Source: Gordonia iterans (GTDB lineage: Bacteria; Actinomycetota; Actinomycetes; Mycobacteriales; Mycobacteriaceae). Taken from it: DNA of 64,000 bases. Location of the stretch: the NCBI RefSeq assembly GCF_002993285.1, contig NZ_CP027433.1, forward strand, positions 2,046,001-2,110,000, written 5' to 3'. How positions within the stretch are numbered: the first letter of the stretch is position 1; each line of letters opens with the position of its first letter. A program made the translations under genes and the position numbers. Below the pieces are notes generated by a model. It saw nothing but the letters and a program-made list of their open reading frames with translations, did not search any database and was not told the DNA's origin. Of the stretch, positions 10,658 through 22,220 are shown piece after piece.

Positions 10658-11055
10658 TGCCGCAGTCACCGGAGACGCTGGCACATCTGCGACGCGCGCG
10701 CGACCTGATGGATCGCGACTACGCACAACCTCTCGATGTGCCCGCGATGGCGGCCCGGGCGCTGATGTCCACGGCGCACTTCTCCCGGGAGTTCAAGACG
10801 GCCTACGGCGAGACCCCGTACGGCTATCTCGTCACCCGCCGCGTGGAGCGGGCGATGGCGATGCTCCGGGCTGGATCGAGCGTCACCGATGCGTGCATGG
10901 CGGTCGGGTTCACTTCGTTGGGGTCGTTCAGCAGCACCTTCACCCGGATCGCGGGAGAGACGCCGTCGGCGTATCGCGCGAGAGAACATCCCGGCATGGA
11001 GCAGCTGCCGTCCTGCATCACCAAGGTCCTGGCACGGCCGATGCCGTTCCGGTGA
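10657..11055 (+). CDS. AraC-family transcriptional regulator (DNA-binding domain only)
   Basis: 132 residues holding little beyond the two helix-turn-helix units: LDVPAMAARALMSTAHFSREFK and SVTDACMAVGFTSLGSFSSTFTRIAGETPSAYR. There is no effector domain, as in MarA/SoxS-type regulators. The ATG overlaps the methyltransferase stop. A glyoxalase-fold gene begins 70 bases later; regulator/VOC pairs of this kind are frequent in actinomycetes, so that gene is the likely target. Confidence 0.9.
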   Translation: MPQSPETLAHLRRARDLMDRDYAQPLDVPAMAARALMSTAHFSREFKTAYGETPYGYLVTRRVERAMAMLRAGSSVTDACMAVGFTSLGSFSSTFTRIAGETPSAYRAREHPGMEQLPSCITKVLARPMPFR

Positions 11056-11125
11056 TCGCGTTCCCGTCGAGAGGGAAGCAGGAATGGAGAAGCACGCTTC
11101 CCAGCGCGGGCCTACCGTGAGACGC

Positions 11126-11533
11126 ATGAGCAACGACATCACCCTCTCTGCCACCCCCATCACCGTCGACGACATGGACGCCGCGCTCCGCTTCTACCGG
11201 GACGCGCTCGGATTGGTGGTGAAGCTCGACGTCCCGAACGGCGAAGAGCGCTGGGTCACGCTGGGGCCGGCGGACTCCGACGGGAACATCGTGTTGTCGC
11301 AGCCCGGTGCGGGCCGGTCGCCCGAGGACGCCGAAGCGCTGCACCGGCTCGTCGCCAAAGGCGTGATGGGTCCGTACATCTTCACCGCGAGCGATCTGGA
11401 CGCGGTGTTCGCCCGAGTCGCGGACAGCGGCGCAGAGGTGCTCCAGGAGCCGGTCGTGCAGCCGTGGGGTCCCCGTGACTGCGCCTTCCGCGATCCGGCC
11501 GGCAACATGATCCGGATCAACGCGGCGGGGTAG
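11126..11533 (+). CDS. VOC (glyoxalase/bleomycin-resistance) family protein
   Basis: 135 residues with the two paired beta-alpha-beta-beta-beta halves of the vicinal oxygen chelate fold. TPITVDDMDAALRFYRDALGL opens the first and DLDAVFARVADSGAEVLQEPV leads into the second, ending in RDPAGNMIRIN. Members bind metals or small toxic compounds and include dioxygenases, lyases and resistance proteins; the ligand here is not evident. It probably belongs with the AraC-type gene just upstream. Confidence 0.88.
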   Translation: MSNDITLSATPITVDDMDAALRFYRDALGLVVKLDVPNGEERWVTLGPADSDGNIVLSQPGAGRSPEDAEALHRLVAKGVMGPYIFTASDLDAVFARVADSGAEVLQEPVVQPWGPRDCAFRDPAGNMIRINAAG

Positions 11534-11536
11534 CGT
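11531..11536 (+). promoter_or_regulatory. Leaderless-type -10 before the 11544 gene
   Basis: TAGCGT stands seven bases before the GTG, and its TAG is also the stop codon of the VOC gene. A transcript starting at the next gene's first codon would follow. Confidence 0.35.
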
Positions 11537-11543
11537 CGTCGGG

Positions 11544-12065
11544 GTGAGCGACGGCATGGAGATCTACGGGGCGTGGGGTGCGGTGCTGCCCGGCGACACC
11601 CGGGCACAGATGGCGGTGGTCGGCAGCGACGGACAGTTCGCCGTGATCTACCGGACCGGAGACGGCGAGTGGGATTCGCTGGCAGCCGCCTTCGACGAGG
11701 AGGCGGCGCGGCGCACGGCCGATCTGGTCACCAAGATGACGGGCATGCCCGAACACTTGAGGATCGGCGGCGACGGAATCGGCAGCGGCGTCGACACCGA
11801 TCATCCGGGGGTGGAGTGGGTGGTGCCGACGGCGGTGCTCGACGATCCCGATCCGATCGTGCGGATCACCGGACCGGGCACCGACCGCCTGTGGGCGGTG
11901 CCCAGCACCGACGGCGAGGTCCTCGGCCTGCTCAACCCGGACGGGGACCCTCGAGAGATCGCCGAGTTCTCTTCGGTCGACGCGGCGGACGCGTTCATCG
12001 GGATGGTCGACGCGCTCTTCGGCCTCAACGGCAGCCGGGGGTTCTCCGACCGCACCGACGACTGA
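11544..12065 (+). CDS. Conserved hypothetical protein
   Basis: 173 residues, soluble and acidic (near 30 Asp/Glu), with no membrane segment or known motif. Sequence such as GQFAVIYRTGDGEWDSLAAAF and EVLGLLNPDGDPREIAEF suggests an alpha/beta fold. The GTG start has no ribosome site but has a -10-like hexamer seven bases upstream. It lies between the VOC gene and the nitroreductase-like gene, with 40 bases before the latter. No function is assigned. Confidence 0.7.
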   Translation: MSDGMEIYGAWGAVLPGDTRAQMAVVGSDGQFAVIYRTGDGEWDSLAAAFDEEAARRTADLVTKMTGMPEHLRIGGDGIGSGVDTDHPGVEWVVPTAVLDDPDPIVRITGPGTDRLWAVPSTDGEVLGLLNPDGDPREIAEFSSVDAADAFIGMVDALFGLNGSRGFSDRTDD

Positions 12066-12091
12066 GGCCGCTCCCGGGGCCTCGCACGCAC

Positions 12092-12097
12092 TAAGGT
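12092..12097 (+). promoter_or_regulatory. Leaderless-type -10 before the 12105 gene
   Basis: TAAGGT stands seven bases before the GTG at 12105. It argues for that start over the in-frame GTG at 12096, which would overlap the hexamer. Confidence 0.35.
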
Positions 12098-12104
12098 GGG
12101 GCGC

Positions 12105-12488
12105 GTGAACACCTTTCAGAACGTCGCACGACAGGCGAACAAGGTGATGGCGCCGCTGCTGAACGTCCCGGTACTGGGTTCGCTGCTCGGCAAGTCGATG
12201 ACCGAGATCACCTACACCGGGCGCCGCAGCGGACAAACCTTCCGTCTGGTGGTCAACTACCGGCGGCGCGCCGAAGACGAGATCGTGGTCGGCGTCGCGC
12301 TGCCCGACAAGAAGACGTGGTGGCGGAACTTCTATCCCGAGCCCGGGCCGATCCTGGTTCGGCTCGACGGCGTCGACCGACCGGGCACCGCGGTGGCCAA
12401 GCGGTCGGACAAGGGGACGTCTGTGCGGATCATCCTGCAGCCGTTGGGAATCACCGATGCCGCCGACCACCCGGGAGTCGGCCGGTGA
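12105..12488 (+). CDS. Deazaflavin (F420)-dependent nitroreductase/quinone reductase-like protein
   Basis: 127 residues of the DUF385/Ddn-like split-barrel group, which use cofactor F420 in actinomycetes. The telling segment is MTEITYTGRRSGQTFRLVVNY, followed by WWRNFYPEPGPILVRLDG. The N-terminal amphipathic helix is also seen in membrane-associated Ddn-type quinone reductases. F420 use is inferred from family; the physiological substrate is unknown. Its stop overlaps the CoA-transferase GTG by four bases, so the two are coupled. Confidence 0.75.
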   Translation: MNTFQNVARQANKVMAPLLNVPVLGSLLGKSMTEITYTGRRSGQTFRLVVNYRRRAEDEIVVGVALPDKKTWWRNFYPEPGPILVRLDGVDRPGTAVAKRSDKGTSVRIILQPLGITDAADHPGVGR

Positions 12489-13705
12489 CCGAACCCGACC
12501 CCGGTCGGCTGCCCTTGGAAGGCGTCCGCGTCCTGGAACTCGGCAACTACATCGCCGCGCCGTCGGCCGGACGTCTCCTCGCCGACTTCGGGGCCGAGGT
12601 GATCAAGATCGAGCGCGAGACCGGCGACGAGCTCCGCAATTGGCGGCTCTACGCGGGCCAGACCTCCATGCTGTTTCACACGCTCAACAGGAACAAGCAG
12701 TCGATGGTTCTGGACCTGCGTACCGACGAGGGCCGAGCCGACGCCCGGCGGCTCGCCGCGCAGTGCGACGTCGTCGTCGAGAATTTCCGCCCGGGAACCC
12801 TGGAGAAGTGGGGTCTCGGACCGGCGGAACTGAGCGTCGGCAACCCGGACTTGATCTTCGTGCGGATCTCGGCGTTCGGGCAGACCGGACCGTACTCGGA
12901 GCGGCCGGGTTTCGCGGCGGTCGCCGAGGCCTACGGGGGATTCCGCGAACTGGTCGGTGATCCGGATCGGCCGCCGGTGCGGGCCGGGGTGTCCATCGGC
13001 GATTCGATCGCGGGCCTCTACGGCGCCTTCGGTGCGGTGATGTCGCTCTACGCAGCCCTGCGCCGGCGCGCGGAGTCGTCCGAACCGCTGCCGCTGGACG
13101 ACCGGATCGTCGACGTCGCCCTCCACGAATCGATCTTCTCGATGATGGAGTCCCTCGTCCCGGATCTGGGTGCGTACGGAGTTCGGCGCGAACGGACCGG
13201 AGGGCGTGTGCAGGGCATCGCGCCGTCGAACGCCTACGTCTGCGCTGACGGTTGCTCGGTGGTGATCTCCGGCAACGCCGACGCCATCTGGCCGCGCTAC
13301 ATGGAGGCCATCGGCCGCCCCGACCTCGCCGCCGATCCCGGCCTGGCCGACAACGACGGGCGCTGGGAGCGTCGCGACGAGATCGACGAGGCGATCGGTG
13401 CGTGGACTGCACTCCGCAGCCGCGAGGAGGTGCTGGCGGCGATGGATGCCGCCGCGGTGCCCGCCGGGCCGATCTACACGGCGGCCGACATCGTCGCCGA
13501 TCCCCAGTACCGGGCGCGCGACATGATTCAGGAGTTCGACGTCGACGCGGGCGGCGACGGCCCGAGCCGCGTCGGTTTCCCCGGGATCGTGCCCGTGCTG
13601 GGCGGCCGGTCGCTGCCGATCCGCTCGCTGGGACCGGAGATCGGCGAGCACACCGACCAGATCCGCGCTCGCCTGCTGCCCGACGAAGCCGCAGCCGATG
13701 AGTGA
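12485..13705 (+). CDS. CaiB/BaiF-type (family III) CoA-transferase
   Basis: 406 residues. Moves CoA between carboxylic acids through an aspartyl anhydride. The start PLEGVRVLELGNYIAAPSAG, the CoA-binding FGAEVIKIE, NRNKQSMVLDLR, VVENFRPGTLEKWGLG and the loop VSIGDSIAGLYG with the likely catalytic Asp are all in place. It overlaps the reductase gene before it by four bases and the lyase gene after it by eight. The pairing suggests activation of an organic acid to its CoA ester for cleavage by the lyase; the acid is unknown. Confidence 0.92.
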   Translation: MTEPDPGRLPLEGVRVLELGNYIAAPSAGRLLADFGAEVIKIERETGDELRNWRLYAGQTSMLFHTLNRNKQSMVLDLRTDEGRADARRLAAQCDVVVENFRPGTLEKWGLGPAELSVGNPDLIFVRISAFGQTGPYSERPGFAAVAEAYGGFRELVGDPDRPPVRAGVSIGDSIAGLYGAFGAVMSLYAALRRRAESSEPLPLDDRIVDVALHESIFSMMESLVPDLGAYGVRRERTGGRVQGIAPSNAYVCADGCSVVISGNADAIWPRYMEAIGRPDLAADPGLADNDGRWERRDEIDEAIGAWTALRSREEVLAAMDAAAVPAGPIYTAADIVADPQYRARDMIQEFDVDAGGDGPSRVGFPGIVPVLGGRSLPIRSLGPEIGEHTDQIRARLLPDEAAADE

Positions 13706-14615
13706 GCTCGTCCTGCGGGACGTGACCCTGCGCGACGGCCTGCAGCTGACCGGAAAGCCGCTGCCCACCGACCGCAAGGTCGCGCTGGTCCGCACGCTGC
13801 TGGCGGCCGGGATTCCGGAGCTGGAGATCGGCTCGATGGCGCGGGGCGACCTGGTCCCGCCGATGGCCGACACCCTCGACGTGGTCGCCGCGCTCACACC
13901 CGCCGAGCTCGCGCGCTGCTGGATCTGGATCGCCACACCGCGGCACGCCGAACGGGCGGTGGCCGCCGGGGCCCGGAACCTTCAGTACTGTTTCTCGGTC
14001 TCCGACGCGCACAACAAAGCGAACATCGGGCGGCTCATGCAGGACAGTCTGGCGGCGATGCCGGCCGCGGTGGAGATCGTCCGCGCCGCCGGCGGCCGCA
14101 TCCAGCTCACCCTCGCGACCGCGTTCACCTGCCCGTTCGACGGACCCGTCGACCCCGACCGGGTGCGGGCGATCGTCGACGACCCCCGCACCGAGGGCAG
14201 CGACGACGTGGTGCTCGCCGACACGCTGGGGCAGGCGGCCCCGGGTGAGGTGGAGCGGCTGTTCGCATCGGTGGCACCGCTCGCCGGGGAGCGTCGTCTG
14301 GTGTTTCACGGGCATGACACCTGGGGCATGGGGGTGGCGAACTCCCTGGCCGCCGAACAGGGCGGCGCGCGCATGGTCGACGGGGCGCTCGGCGGCCTCG
14401 GCGGCTGTCCGTTCGCGCCGGGCGCGAGCGGCAACACCGCCACCGAAGACCTCCTGTTCGCGACGAGACCCGCGTATCTGACGCCCGAGGTGTTCGGGAC
14501 GCTGGTGACCGCGGGCGAGGAGCTGCTCACCGAGCTGGGCGAGGAGTCCCGGTCGAAGGCCGCGCAGGGCGCCCGCTCGAAGGCCGCGGCCTTCGGCTGG
14601 GTGATCGCTGGCTAA
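13698..14615 (+). CDS. Hydroxymethylglutaryl-CoA lyase-like enzyme (DRE-TIM)
   Basis: 305 residues of the DRE-TIM metallolyase family. LRDVTLRDGLQ holds the metal-binding Asp and catalytic Arg, HGHDTWGMGVAN the two metal-binding His, and GALGGLGGCPFAPGASGNTATED the glycine-rich loop with the Cys that marks HMG-CoA lyases. It would cleave a 3-hydroxy-3-methyl-acyl-CoA, giving acetyl-CoA and a keto compound. With the CoA-transferase eight bases overlapping upstream, it may form a short pathway for leucine-type or related branched acids. The exact substrate is open. Confidence 0.88.
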   Translation: MSELVLRDVTLRDGLQLTGKPLPTDRKVALVRTLLAAGIPELEIGSMARGDLVPPMADTLDVVAALTPAELARCWIWIATPRHAERAVAAGARNLQYCFSVSDAHNKANIGRLMQDSLAAMPAAVEIVRAAGGRIQLTLATAFTCPFDGPVDPDRVRAIVDDPRTEGSDDVVLADTLGQAAPGEVERLFASVAPLAGERRLVFHGHDTWGMGVANSLAAEQGGARMVDGALGGLGGCPFAPGASGNTATEDLLFATRPAYLTPEVFGTLVTAGEELLTELGEESRSKAAQGARSKAAAFGWVIAG

Positions 14616-14618
14616 GCT
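14613..14618 (+). promoter_or_regulatory. Leaderless-type -10 before the HAD gene
   Basis: TAAGCT stands seven bases before the ATG at 14626; its TAA is the stop codon of the lyase gene. Confidence 0.35.
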
Positions 14619-14625
14619 GTCCGGC

Positions 14626-15402
14626 ATGGCAGAAGGACTCAACCGCAACGGCAAGACCTACCGGCTCGTGATGTTCGACCTCGACGACACCCTGGCCCCG
14701 TCGAAGACCGCCATGAGCGACGAGATGGTCGAGCTGTTCCGGGAGATGCTGGGCAAGAGCCTCGGCTGCATCATCTCCGGCGGCCAGATGGGCCAGTTCT
14801 CCACTCAGGTCCTCGACCGGCTCGGCGACTTCGACGACCGCGGCAACCTGCACCTGATGCCCACCAACGGCACCCGTTACCTGCGGTGGGACGAACCGGC
14901 AGGCGAGTGGGCGACGGTCTACGCCGAGGACCTGTCGGAGGACCAGAAGGCACGGGCCCTCACCGTCGTCGAGCAGGGGGCGCGAGAACTCGGCCTCTGG
15001 GAGAGCCGGACCTGGGGGCCCATCCTGGAGGACCGCGGCAGCCAGATCACCTTCAGCGCGCTCGGTCAGTCCGCACCGGTCGACGCCAAGGCCGCGTGGG
15101 ATCCGGACGGCCGCAAGAAGGAGAGCCTGCGCGCGTACACCGCCGAGCGCCTGCCCGACCTCGAGGTCCGCAGCGGAGGATCCACCTCCGTCGACATCAC
15201 CGCCAAGGGCATCGACAAGGCCTACGGGGCCAGGCGCCTGATGGAGATCCTGGAGCTGACCACCGACGACATCCTGTTCTTCGGGGACCGGCTGGACGAG
15301 GGCGGCAACGACCGTCCGGTCATGGAACTGGGCATCGACTCGATCCCGGTCCACGGTTGGGAAGACACCTACGCCAAGCTGTCGGAGATCGTCCGCGCGT
15401 GA
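14626..15402 (+). CDS. HAD-IIB hydrolase resembling phosphomannomutase of eukaryotic type
   Basis: 258 residues. Haloacid-dehalogenase fold with motif I FDLDDTLAPSK, motif II near CIISGGQ and the late acidic motif FFGDRLDEGGNDRPVMELG. The last segment, together with ITFSALGQ and STSVDITAKGIDKAYG, recalls the HAD-type phosphomannomutase/phosphatase group (eukaryotic PMM) more than typical bacterial Cof enzymes. It probably acts on a sugar phosphate; mutase versus phosphatase cannot be decided. The ATG is chosen for the -10-like hexamer seven bases before it. Confidence 0.82.
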   Translation: MAEGLNRNGKTYRLVMFDLDDTLAPSKTAMSDEMVELFREMLGKSLGCIISGGQMGQFSTQVLDRLGDFDDRGNLHLMPTNGTRYLRWDEPAGEWATVYAEDLSEDQKARALTVVEQGARELGLWESRTWGPILEDRGSQITFSALGQSAPVDAKAAWDPDGRKKESLRAYTAERLPDLEVRSGGSTSVDITAKGIDKAYGARRLMEILELTTDDILFFGDRLDEGGNDRPVMELGIDSIPVHGWEDTYAKLSEIVRA

Positions 15403-15560
15403 TCTCCTCTCCGCCGTGACGCACTCGCCGGCGACGGCGCGTGCACGCGGATTCTCGGCGGAGGTCTGGTGCGCGGGCTCACCGGAGGGGCTGCTCCCGG
15501 CGCTCTCGGCACGGAGTGGACAATGGTGCCCGAATGTAGTCAGAACGGGAGAACCATCGC

Positions 15561-17253
<1,693 letters not shown>

Positions 17254-17254
<1 letters not shown>

Positions 17255-19149
17255 TGGCCGGTTCACAGCGCCGTCGTGCCGCTCGCAAGGCCGGTCCGCC
17301 CGCCCAGCACGAGGCTCCGGCCACGAACGGCGCCGGGGACGCCAGGGGCGGCAAGAAGAGCGGTGCTGCACAGGTGGCCGAGGCGGCCACCGGTGTCGGG
17401 ATCACCGCGGAACTGATCGATCGCCTGTCCCCGCCGCCCAAGCTCCCCAAGGGCGGGCTGCGCATCGTCGCTCTGGGTGGGATCGGCGAGATCGGCCGGA
17501 ACATGACGGTCTTCGAGATGGGCGCCGGGAGCGGAGCGAACGGGCCCGGTGACACAGGCGGCCGTCTTCTGATCATCGACTGCGGTGTGCTGTTCCCGGA
17601 GGACCAGCAGCCCGGCGTCGACCTGATCCTGCCGGACTTCCGGTACATCGAGGACCGGGTCGCCGAGATCGACGCGATCGTTCTGACGCACGGTCACGAG
17701 GACCACATCGGCGCCGTGCCCTTCCTGCTCAAACTGCGGCCCGACATCCCGGTCGTGGGCTCCAAGTTCACGCTCGCGCTGGTGGCGGCCAAGTGCCGCG
17801 AGCACCGACTGCGCCCCCGGCTGATCGAGGTCCGGGAGGGCGATCGTCAGTCGTACGGCCCGTTCGACTGCGAGTTCTTCGCCGTCAACCATTCGATTCC
17901 GGATGCGCTCGCCGTGGCCGTCCGCACCCCGGCGGGCCTGATCCTGCACACCGGCGACATCAAGCTCGATCAGCTCCCGCTGGACAAGCGCCTGACCGAC
18001 CTGGCCGGATTCTCCCGGCTCGGGGACGAGGGCGTGGACTTGTTCCTGGTGGATTCGACCAACGCCGAGGTGCCCGGGTTCGTGACCCCTGAGCGGGAGA
18101 TCGGCGGGGTCCTGGACACCGTCATCGGTAAGGCCCGGCAGCGGGTGATCGTGGCGTCGTTCGCCAGCCACGTGCACCGCATCCAGCAGATCGTCGATGT
18201 CGCGCATCGGCACAATCGCCGGATCTGCTTCGTGGGACGGTCGATGGTCCGCAACATGCAGATCGCCCAGGATCTGGGCTACCTGCACGTCCCGGAGGGC
18301 GTGGAGGTCGACATCGACACCGCCGCCACGCTGCCCGACGATCGACTGGTGCTGATCACCACCGGGTCGCAGGGTGAGCCCCTCTCGGCGCTGTCCCGGA
18401 TGGCACGCGGCGAGCACCGGCAGATCAACATCCGCGCCGACGACCTGGTGGTGCTCGCGTCGTCGTTGATCCCGGGGAACGAGAACTCGGTCTTCGCCGT
18501 GGTCAACGGGCTCGCCAAGCGCGGCGCGACGGTGATCACCCAGGCGAGCGCGAAGGTGCACGTCTCCGGGCACGCATCGGCCGGCGAACTGCTGTATCTG
18601 TACAACGCGGTGCGCCCGTCGAACGCCATGCCGGTCCACGGCGAGTGGCGTCACCTGCGGGCGAACGCCGCCCTGGCCGAGGCCACCGGCGTCCCGTCCG
18701 ACCGGATCGTGCTCGCCGAGGACGGCGTGACCGTCGACCTGATCGACGGCCGTGCGCGTATCTCGGGCAAGGTCCCGGTCGGGTTCGTGTATGTCGACGG
18801 CAACTCGGTCGGCGACGTCGGCGATTCGACGCTCTCCGACCGTCTGGTACTGGGGGAGGGGGGTTTCATCTCCATCACCGTGGCGGTCGACGAGCACACC
18901 GGACGCGCGGTCAGCCGTCCGCAGATCGCCGGTCGCGGCTTCTCCGACGATCCGGGTGCACTCACCGAGGCCGCCGACCTGGTGGACAAGGCGCTGGAGG
19001 AGCTGGCCAACGAGGGGGTCACCGATGCCCACCGGATTGCCCAGGGTGTGCGTCGCGTGGTCGGCCGCTGGGTGGCCCAGACCTACCGGCGCCGCCCGAT
19101 GATCGTGCCCACCGTCCTGGAAGTGGCGGACGATCCGGACAACCCCTAG
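17254..19149 (+). CDS. rnj: Ribonuclease J
   Basis: Metallo-beta-lactamase RNase with endonuclease and 5'-exonuclease activity, central to mRNA turnover and rRNA processing. 631 residues. The N-terminal 60 are a basic, disordered extension seen in actinobacterial RNase J. The catalytic motif LTHGHEDHIGA is near residue 147. Further metal ligands lie in NHSIPDA and HTGDIK, and the beta-CASP part has ASFASHVHRIQQI and VSGHASAGEL. The ATG overlaps the dapA stop by one base. The extension makes it longer than the roughly 555 residues of Bacillus RNase J. Confidence 0.96.
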
Positions 19150-19231
19150 GCAGACCCCCCGTCGGTCACGAAATCGACACGAGGATCCGACGCGCGCTGT
19201 TGCGGGTGTTACTGGAGTGAACCAGAGGCAC

Positions 19232-19237
19232 TAGGCT
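19232..19237 (+). promoter_or_regulatory. Leaderless-type -10 of ftsK
   Basis: TAGGCT stands seven bases before the ftsK ATG in the 95-base gap after rnj. Confidence 0.4.
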
Positions 19238-19244
19238 TGCAGGC

Positions 19245-22157
19245 ATGGCTTCTCAGGCAAGCACGCGCAGCCGCACGCCCGCATCCGGCCGGAGTTCGGG
19301 TTCGTCGCGGTCCGGCGCCGGCAAGACGACGACGCGCGGCGGCTCCGCCCGGACCGCGGGAGCGGCGCGCTCGAGCGGTACGAACCGGTCCGGCTCGTCC
19401 CGCGGCCGGACACAGACTGCGACGTCGGCCCCGCGGGGCCGACGAGTCCCGGCTCGGCCCACGCACTCGCAAGAACTGCACCAGCGTCCCTCCGCGCTCG
19501 GCGCCGTCGGCCGCGGCATCGGCAAGGGCGTCGCGGGTGCCTGGAATCTGACCGCTCGGGGACTGGGCGCCTCCGCCCGCGTCGGGCTGCGTCCCCAGGC
19601 GGATCCGGAAGATCCGGATTACGTGATCGAGCACGTCCGGTCGCCCCGCCGCGACGGCACGGCACTCGCGCTGACCTTGCTGGCGGTCGTGATCGGCGCC
19701 GGCTTCTGGTTCGGGGTGCCCGGTGCGGTAGGAGCGTTCGCCGAGGTGCTGGTTCGGGCGGTGATCGGCGCTCTCGGCTACGTCCTGCCGATCGTTCTTC
19801 TCGGCATCGCGGTCGCACTGATGCGCAAGGGCGCCAATCCCTCCCGGCGCGTCCGCAACGTGGGCGGGGGAGTGCTGCTGGGCCTGTCCAGCCTCGGACT
19901 GGCACACCTTCTGCTCGGTGCGCCGACGGCGTCCGATGCGCGGAACGAGGCCGCGGGTTTCCTCGGGTACGCCGTCGGCTCGCCGCTGACCCAGGCGGTC
20001 TCGGTGTGGCTGTCGGTGCCGATCTTCGTCCTGTGCGGCGTGGCCGGCGTCATCGCGCTGAGCGGCCGGACGGTGCGTGAGCTCTATGACGCCGCAGCCG
20101 CCTATCTCGGTCTCGGCGCCTACCGGTACGCGGACGAGGACTACGCGGACGAGGACTACGCGGACGAGGACTACGCAGACGAGGACTACCCGGACGAGGA
20201 CTACCCGGACGACGAGGCATACGGCGCCGGCGACGAGGCGTTCGACGACGAGGCAGCTCACGACGGCGGCGCCTACGACGGGGACTGGCCGGCCGATCCC
20301 GACGCCGCCGCGGACTACGGCGATCCGTACCAGAACTATCCGCCGGACGAGCGACGGCGGCAGCGGGCCGGGGGGCGGACCTCGTCGGCCGGCGCGCCGA
20401 GGCGTCCGGCCGCGGCGACCGAACGGCCGGCACGCCGCCCGGCCCGGCCCACCGCGGGTGCCGACCGTGACGCACACATGGAAGACCTGATCACCGAGCC
20501 GTTGTTGGACGTGCCGCTGGAGGCTCAGGTGACCGAGGTCATCGGCCCGCCGGCCGCGGCACCGAAGCAGGCCGTCGCCCCGCGCGTCAAGGCCAAGCCC
20601 AAAGCTGCGCCGGCGCCTCGTGCGAAACCCGTTCCCGCGCGAAGCAACGCTCCGGGCGAGTACCAGCTGCCGTCGACAGCGTTGCTGATCGACGGCGACC
20701 CGCCCAAGCGCGGCAGCACCGCGAACGACGACATGATCGACCGCATCAACGGCGTCCTCGAGCAGTTCAAGGTCGACGCTGCCGTGACCGGCTACACGCG
20801 CGGCCCGACCGTGACCCGCTACGAGGTGGAGCTCGGCCCGGCGGTCAAGGTGGAGAAGATCACGCAGCTGCAGCGCAACATCGCGTACGCCGTCGCCACG
20901 GACAACGTGCGGCTGCTGGCGCCCATCCCGGGCAAGTCGGCGGTGGGCATCGAGGTGCCCAACGCCGACCGGGAGATGGTCCGCCTCGCCGACGTCCTCA
21001 ATCACCCGGAGACCGTCGCCGATCCGCACCCGATGGTCATCGGCCTGGGCAAGGACATCGAGGGCGATTTCGTCAGCGCCGACCTGGCGAAGATGCCGCA
21101 CCTGCTGGTCGCCGGCTCCACCGGCTCGGGCAAGTCGAGCTTCGTCAACTCGATGCTGGTGTCGCTGCTGACCAGAGCCACTCCCGAGGACGTCCGGCTG
21201 ATCCTGATCGACCCGAAGATGGTGGAGCTGACCCCGTACGAGGGCATCCCCCACCTGATCACGCCGATCATCACCGAACCCAAGAAGGCCGCCGCTGCGC
21301 TCGCCTGGCTGGTCGAGGAGATGGAGCAGCGCTACCAGGACATGAAGGCCTCGCGGGTGCGGCACATCAACGACTTCAACCAGAAGGTGCGCTCCGGTGA
21401 GATCACCACGCCGCTGGGCAGTGAACGGGAGTACAAACCGTATCCGTTCATCCTCGCCGTCGTCGACGAGCTCGCCGACCTGATGATGACCGCACCGCGC
21501 GACGTCGAGGATGCGATCGTGCGCATCACGCAGAAGGCGCGCGCGGCGGGCATCCACCTGGTCCTGGCCACCCAGCGCCCGTCGGTGGACGTGGTCACGG
21601 GTCTGATCAAGACCAACGTGCCCTCGCGTCTCGCCTTCGCGACCAGCTCCCTGACGGACTCGCGCGTGATCCTGGATCAGCCGGGCGCAGAGAAGCTGAT
21701 CGGCATGGGCGACGGCCTGTTCATGCCGATGGGCGCCAACAAGCCGATCCGCCTGCAGGGCGCATTCATCACCGATGAGGAGATCAACGCCGTCGTCGAG
21801 TTCGCCAAGGAGCAGTCCGAGCCGGAGTTCGTCGACGGGGTCACCGCGGCGAAGGCGGGCGACAAGAAGGAGGTCGACGCCGACATCGGCAACGACCTCG
21901 ACGACCTGCTGCAGGCGATCGAGCTCGTGGTCTCCAGCCAGTTCGGCTCGACGTCGATGCTGCAGCGCAAACTCCGCGTCGGATTCGCCAAGGCCGGCCG
22001 TCTGATGGATCTCATGGAGACGCGCGGCGTCGTCGGGCCGAGCGAGGGCAGCAAAGCCCGCGAGGTGCTGGTCAAGCCCGAGGACCTGGCCGGCGTGATC
22101 GCCTCGATCACCGGTGGGGGCGACGACGACGGCGCGGACGAGCCGCCGCCGTTCTGA
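19245..22157 (+). CDS. ftsK: DNA translocase FtsK
   Basis: 970-residue septal DNA pump that clears and aligns chromosome ends during division. A basic, Ser/Arg-rich N-terminus (1-90) precedes about four membrane segments between roughly 140 and 270. A low-complexity linker follows with six repeats of Tyr-Ala/Pro-Asp-Glu-Asp at about 295-324. The motor has Walker [13 protein letters not shown] near 622 and Walker [15 protein letters not shown]. The C-terminal gamma winged helix (about 885-945) has [22 protein letters not shown] for KOPS recognition. The position between rnj and pgsA agrees with relatives. The acidic repeat is unusual in its regularity. Confidence 0.97.
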   Translation: MASQASTRSRTPASGRSSGSSRSGAGKTTTRGGSARTAGAARSSGTNRSGSSRGRTQTATSAPRGRRVPARPTHSQELHQRPSALGAVGRGIGKGVAGAWNLTARGLGASARVGLRPQADPEDPDYVIEHVRSPRRDGTALALTLLAVVIGAGFWFGVPGAVGAFAEVLVRAVIGALGYVLPIVLLGIAVALMRKGANPSRRVRNVGGGVLLGLSSLGLAHLLLGAPTASDARNEAAGFLGYAVGSPLTQAVSVWLSVPIFVLCGVAGVIALSGRTVRELYDAAAAYLGLGAYRYADEDYADEDYADEDYADEDYPDEDYPDDEAYGAGDEAFDDEAAHDGGAYDGDWPADPDAAADYGDPYQNYPPDERRRQRAGGRTSSAGAPRRPAAATERPARRPARPTAGADRDAHMEDLITEPLLDVPLEAQVTEVIGPPAAAPKQAVAPRVKAKPKAAPAPRAKPVPARSNAPGEYQLPSTALLIDGDPPKRGSTANDDMIDRINGVLEQFKVDAAVTGYTRGPTVTRYEVELGPAVKVEKITQLQRNIAYAVATDNVRLLAPIPGKSAVGIEVPNADREMVRLADVLNHPETVADPHPMVIGLGKDIEGDFVSADLAKMPHLLVAGSTGSGKSSFVNSMLVSLLTRATPEDVRLILIDPKMVELTPYEGIPHLITPIITEPKKAAAALAWLVEEMEQRYQDMKASRVRHINDFNQKVRSGEITTPLGSEREYKPYPFILAVVDELADLMMTAPRDVEDAIVRITQKARAAGIHLVLATQRPSVDVVTGLIKTNVPSRLAFATSSLTDSRVILDQPGAEKLIGMGDGLFMPMGANKPIRLQGAFITDEEINAVVEFAKEQSEPEFVDGVTAAKAGDKKEVDADIGNDLDDLLQAIELVVSSQFGSTSMLQRKLRVGFAKAGRLMDLMETRGVVGPSEGSKAREVLVKPEDLAGVIASITGGGDDDGADEPPPF
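20127..20216 (+). repeat. Six 15-bp tandem repeats inside ftsK
   Basis: Units of TACGCGGACGAGGAC run from 20127 to 20216: three identical, a fourth with one change, a fifth and sixth with TACCCG. They encode the acidic Tyr-Asp-Glu repeat in the FtsK linker. Being in frame, copy-number change would lengthen or shorten the linker without breaking the gene. Confidence 0.95.
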
Positions 22158-22220
22158 CTGCCGGCCCGGCCGGGCGTGGGAGGCTGCGCTGACCGGGTGA
22201 TGTGCCGTACCATGAGCGGG

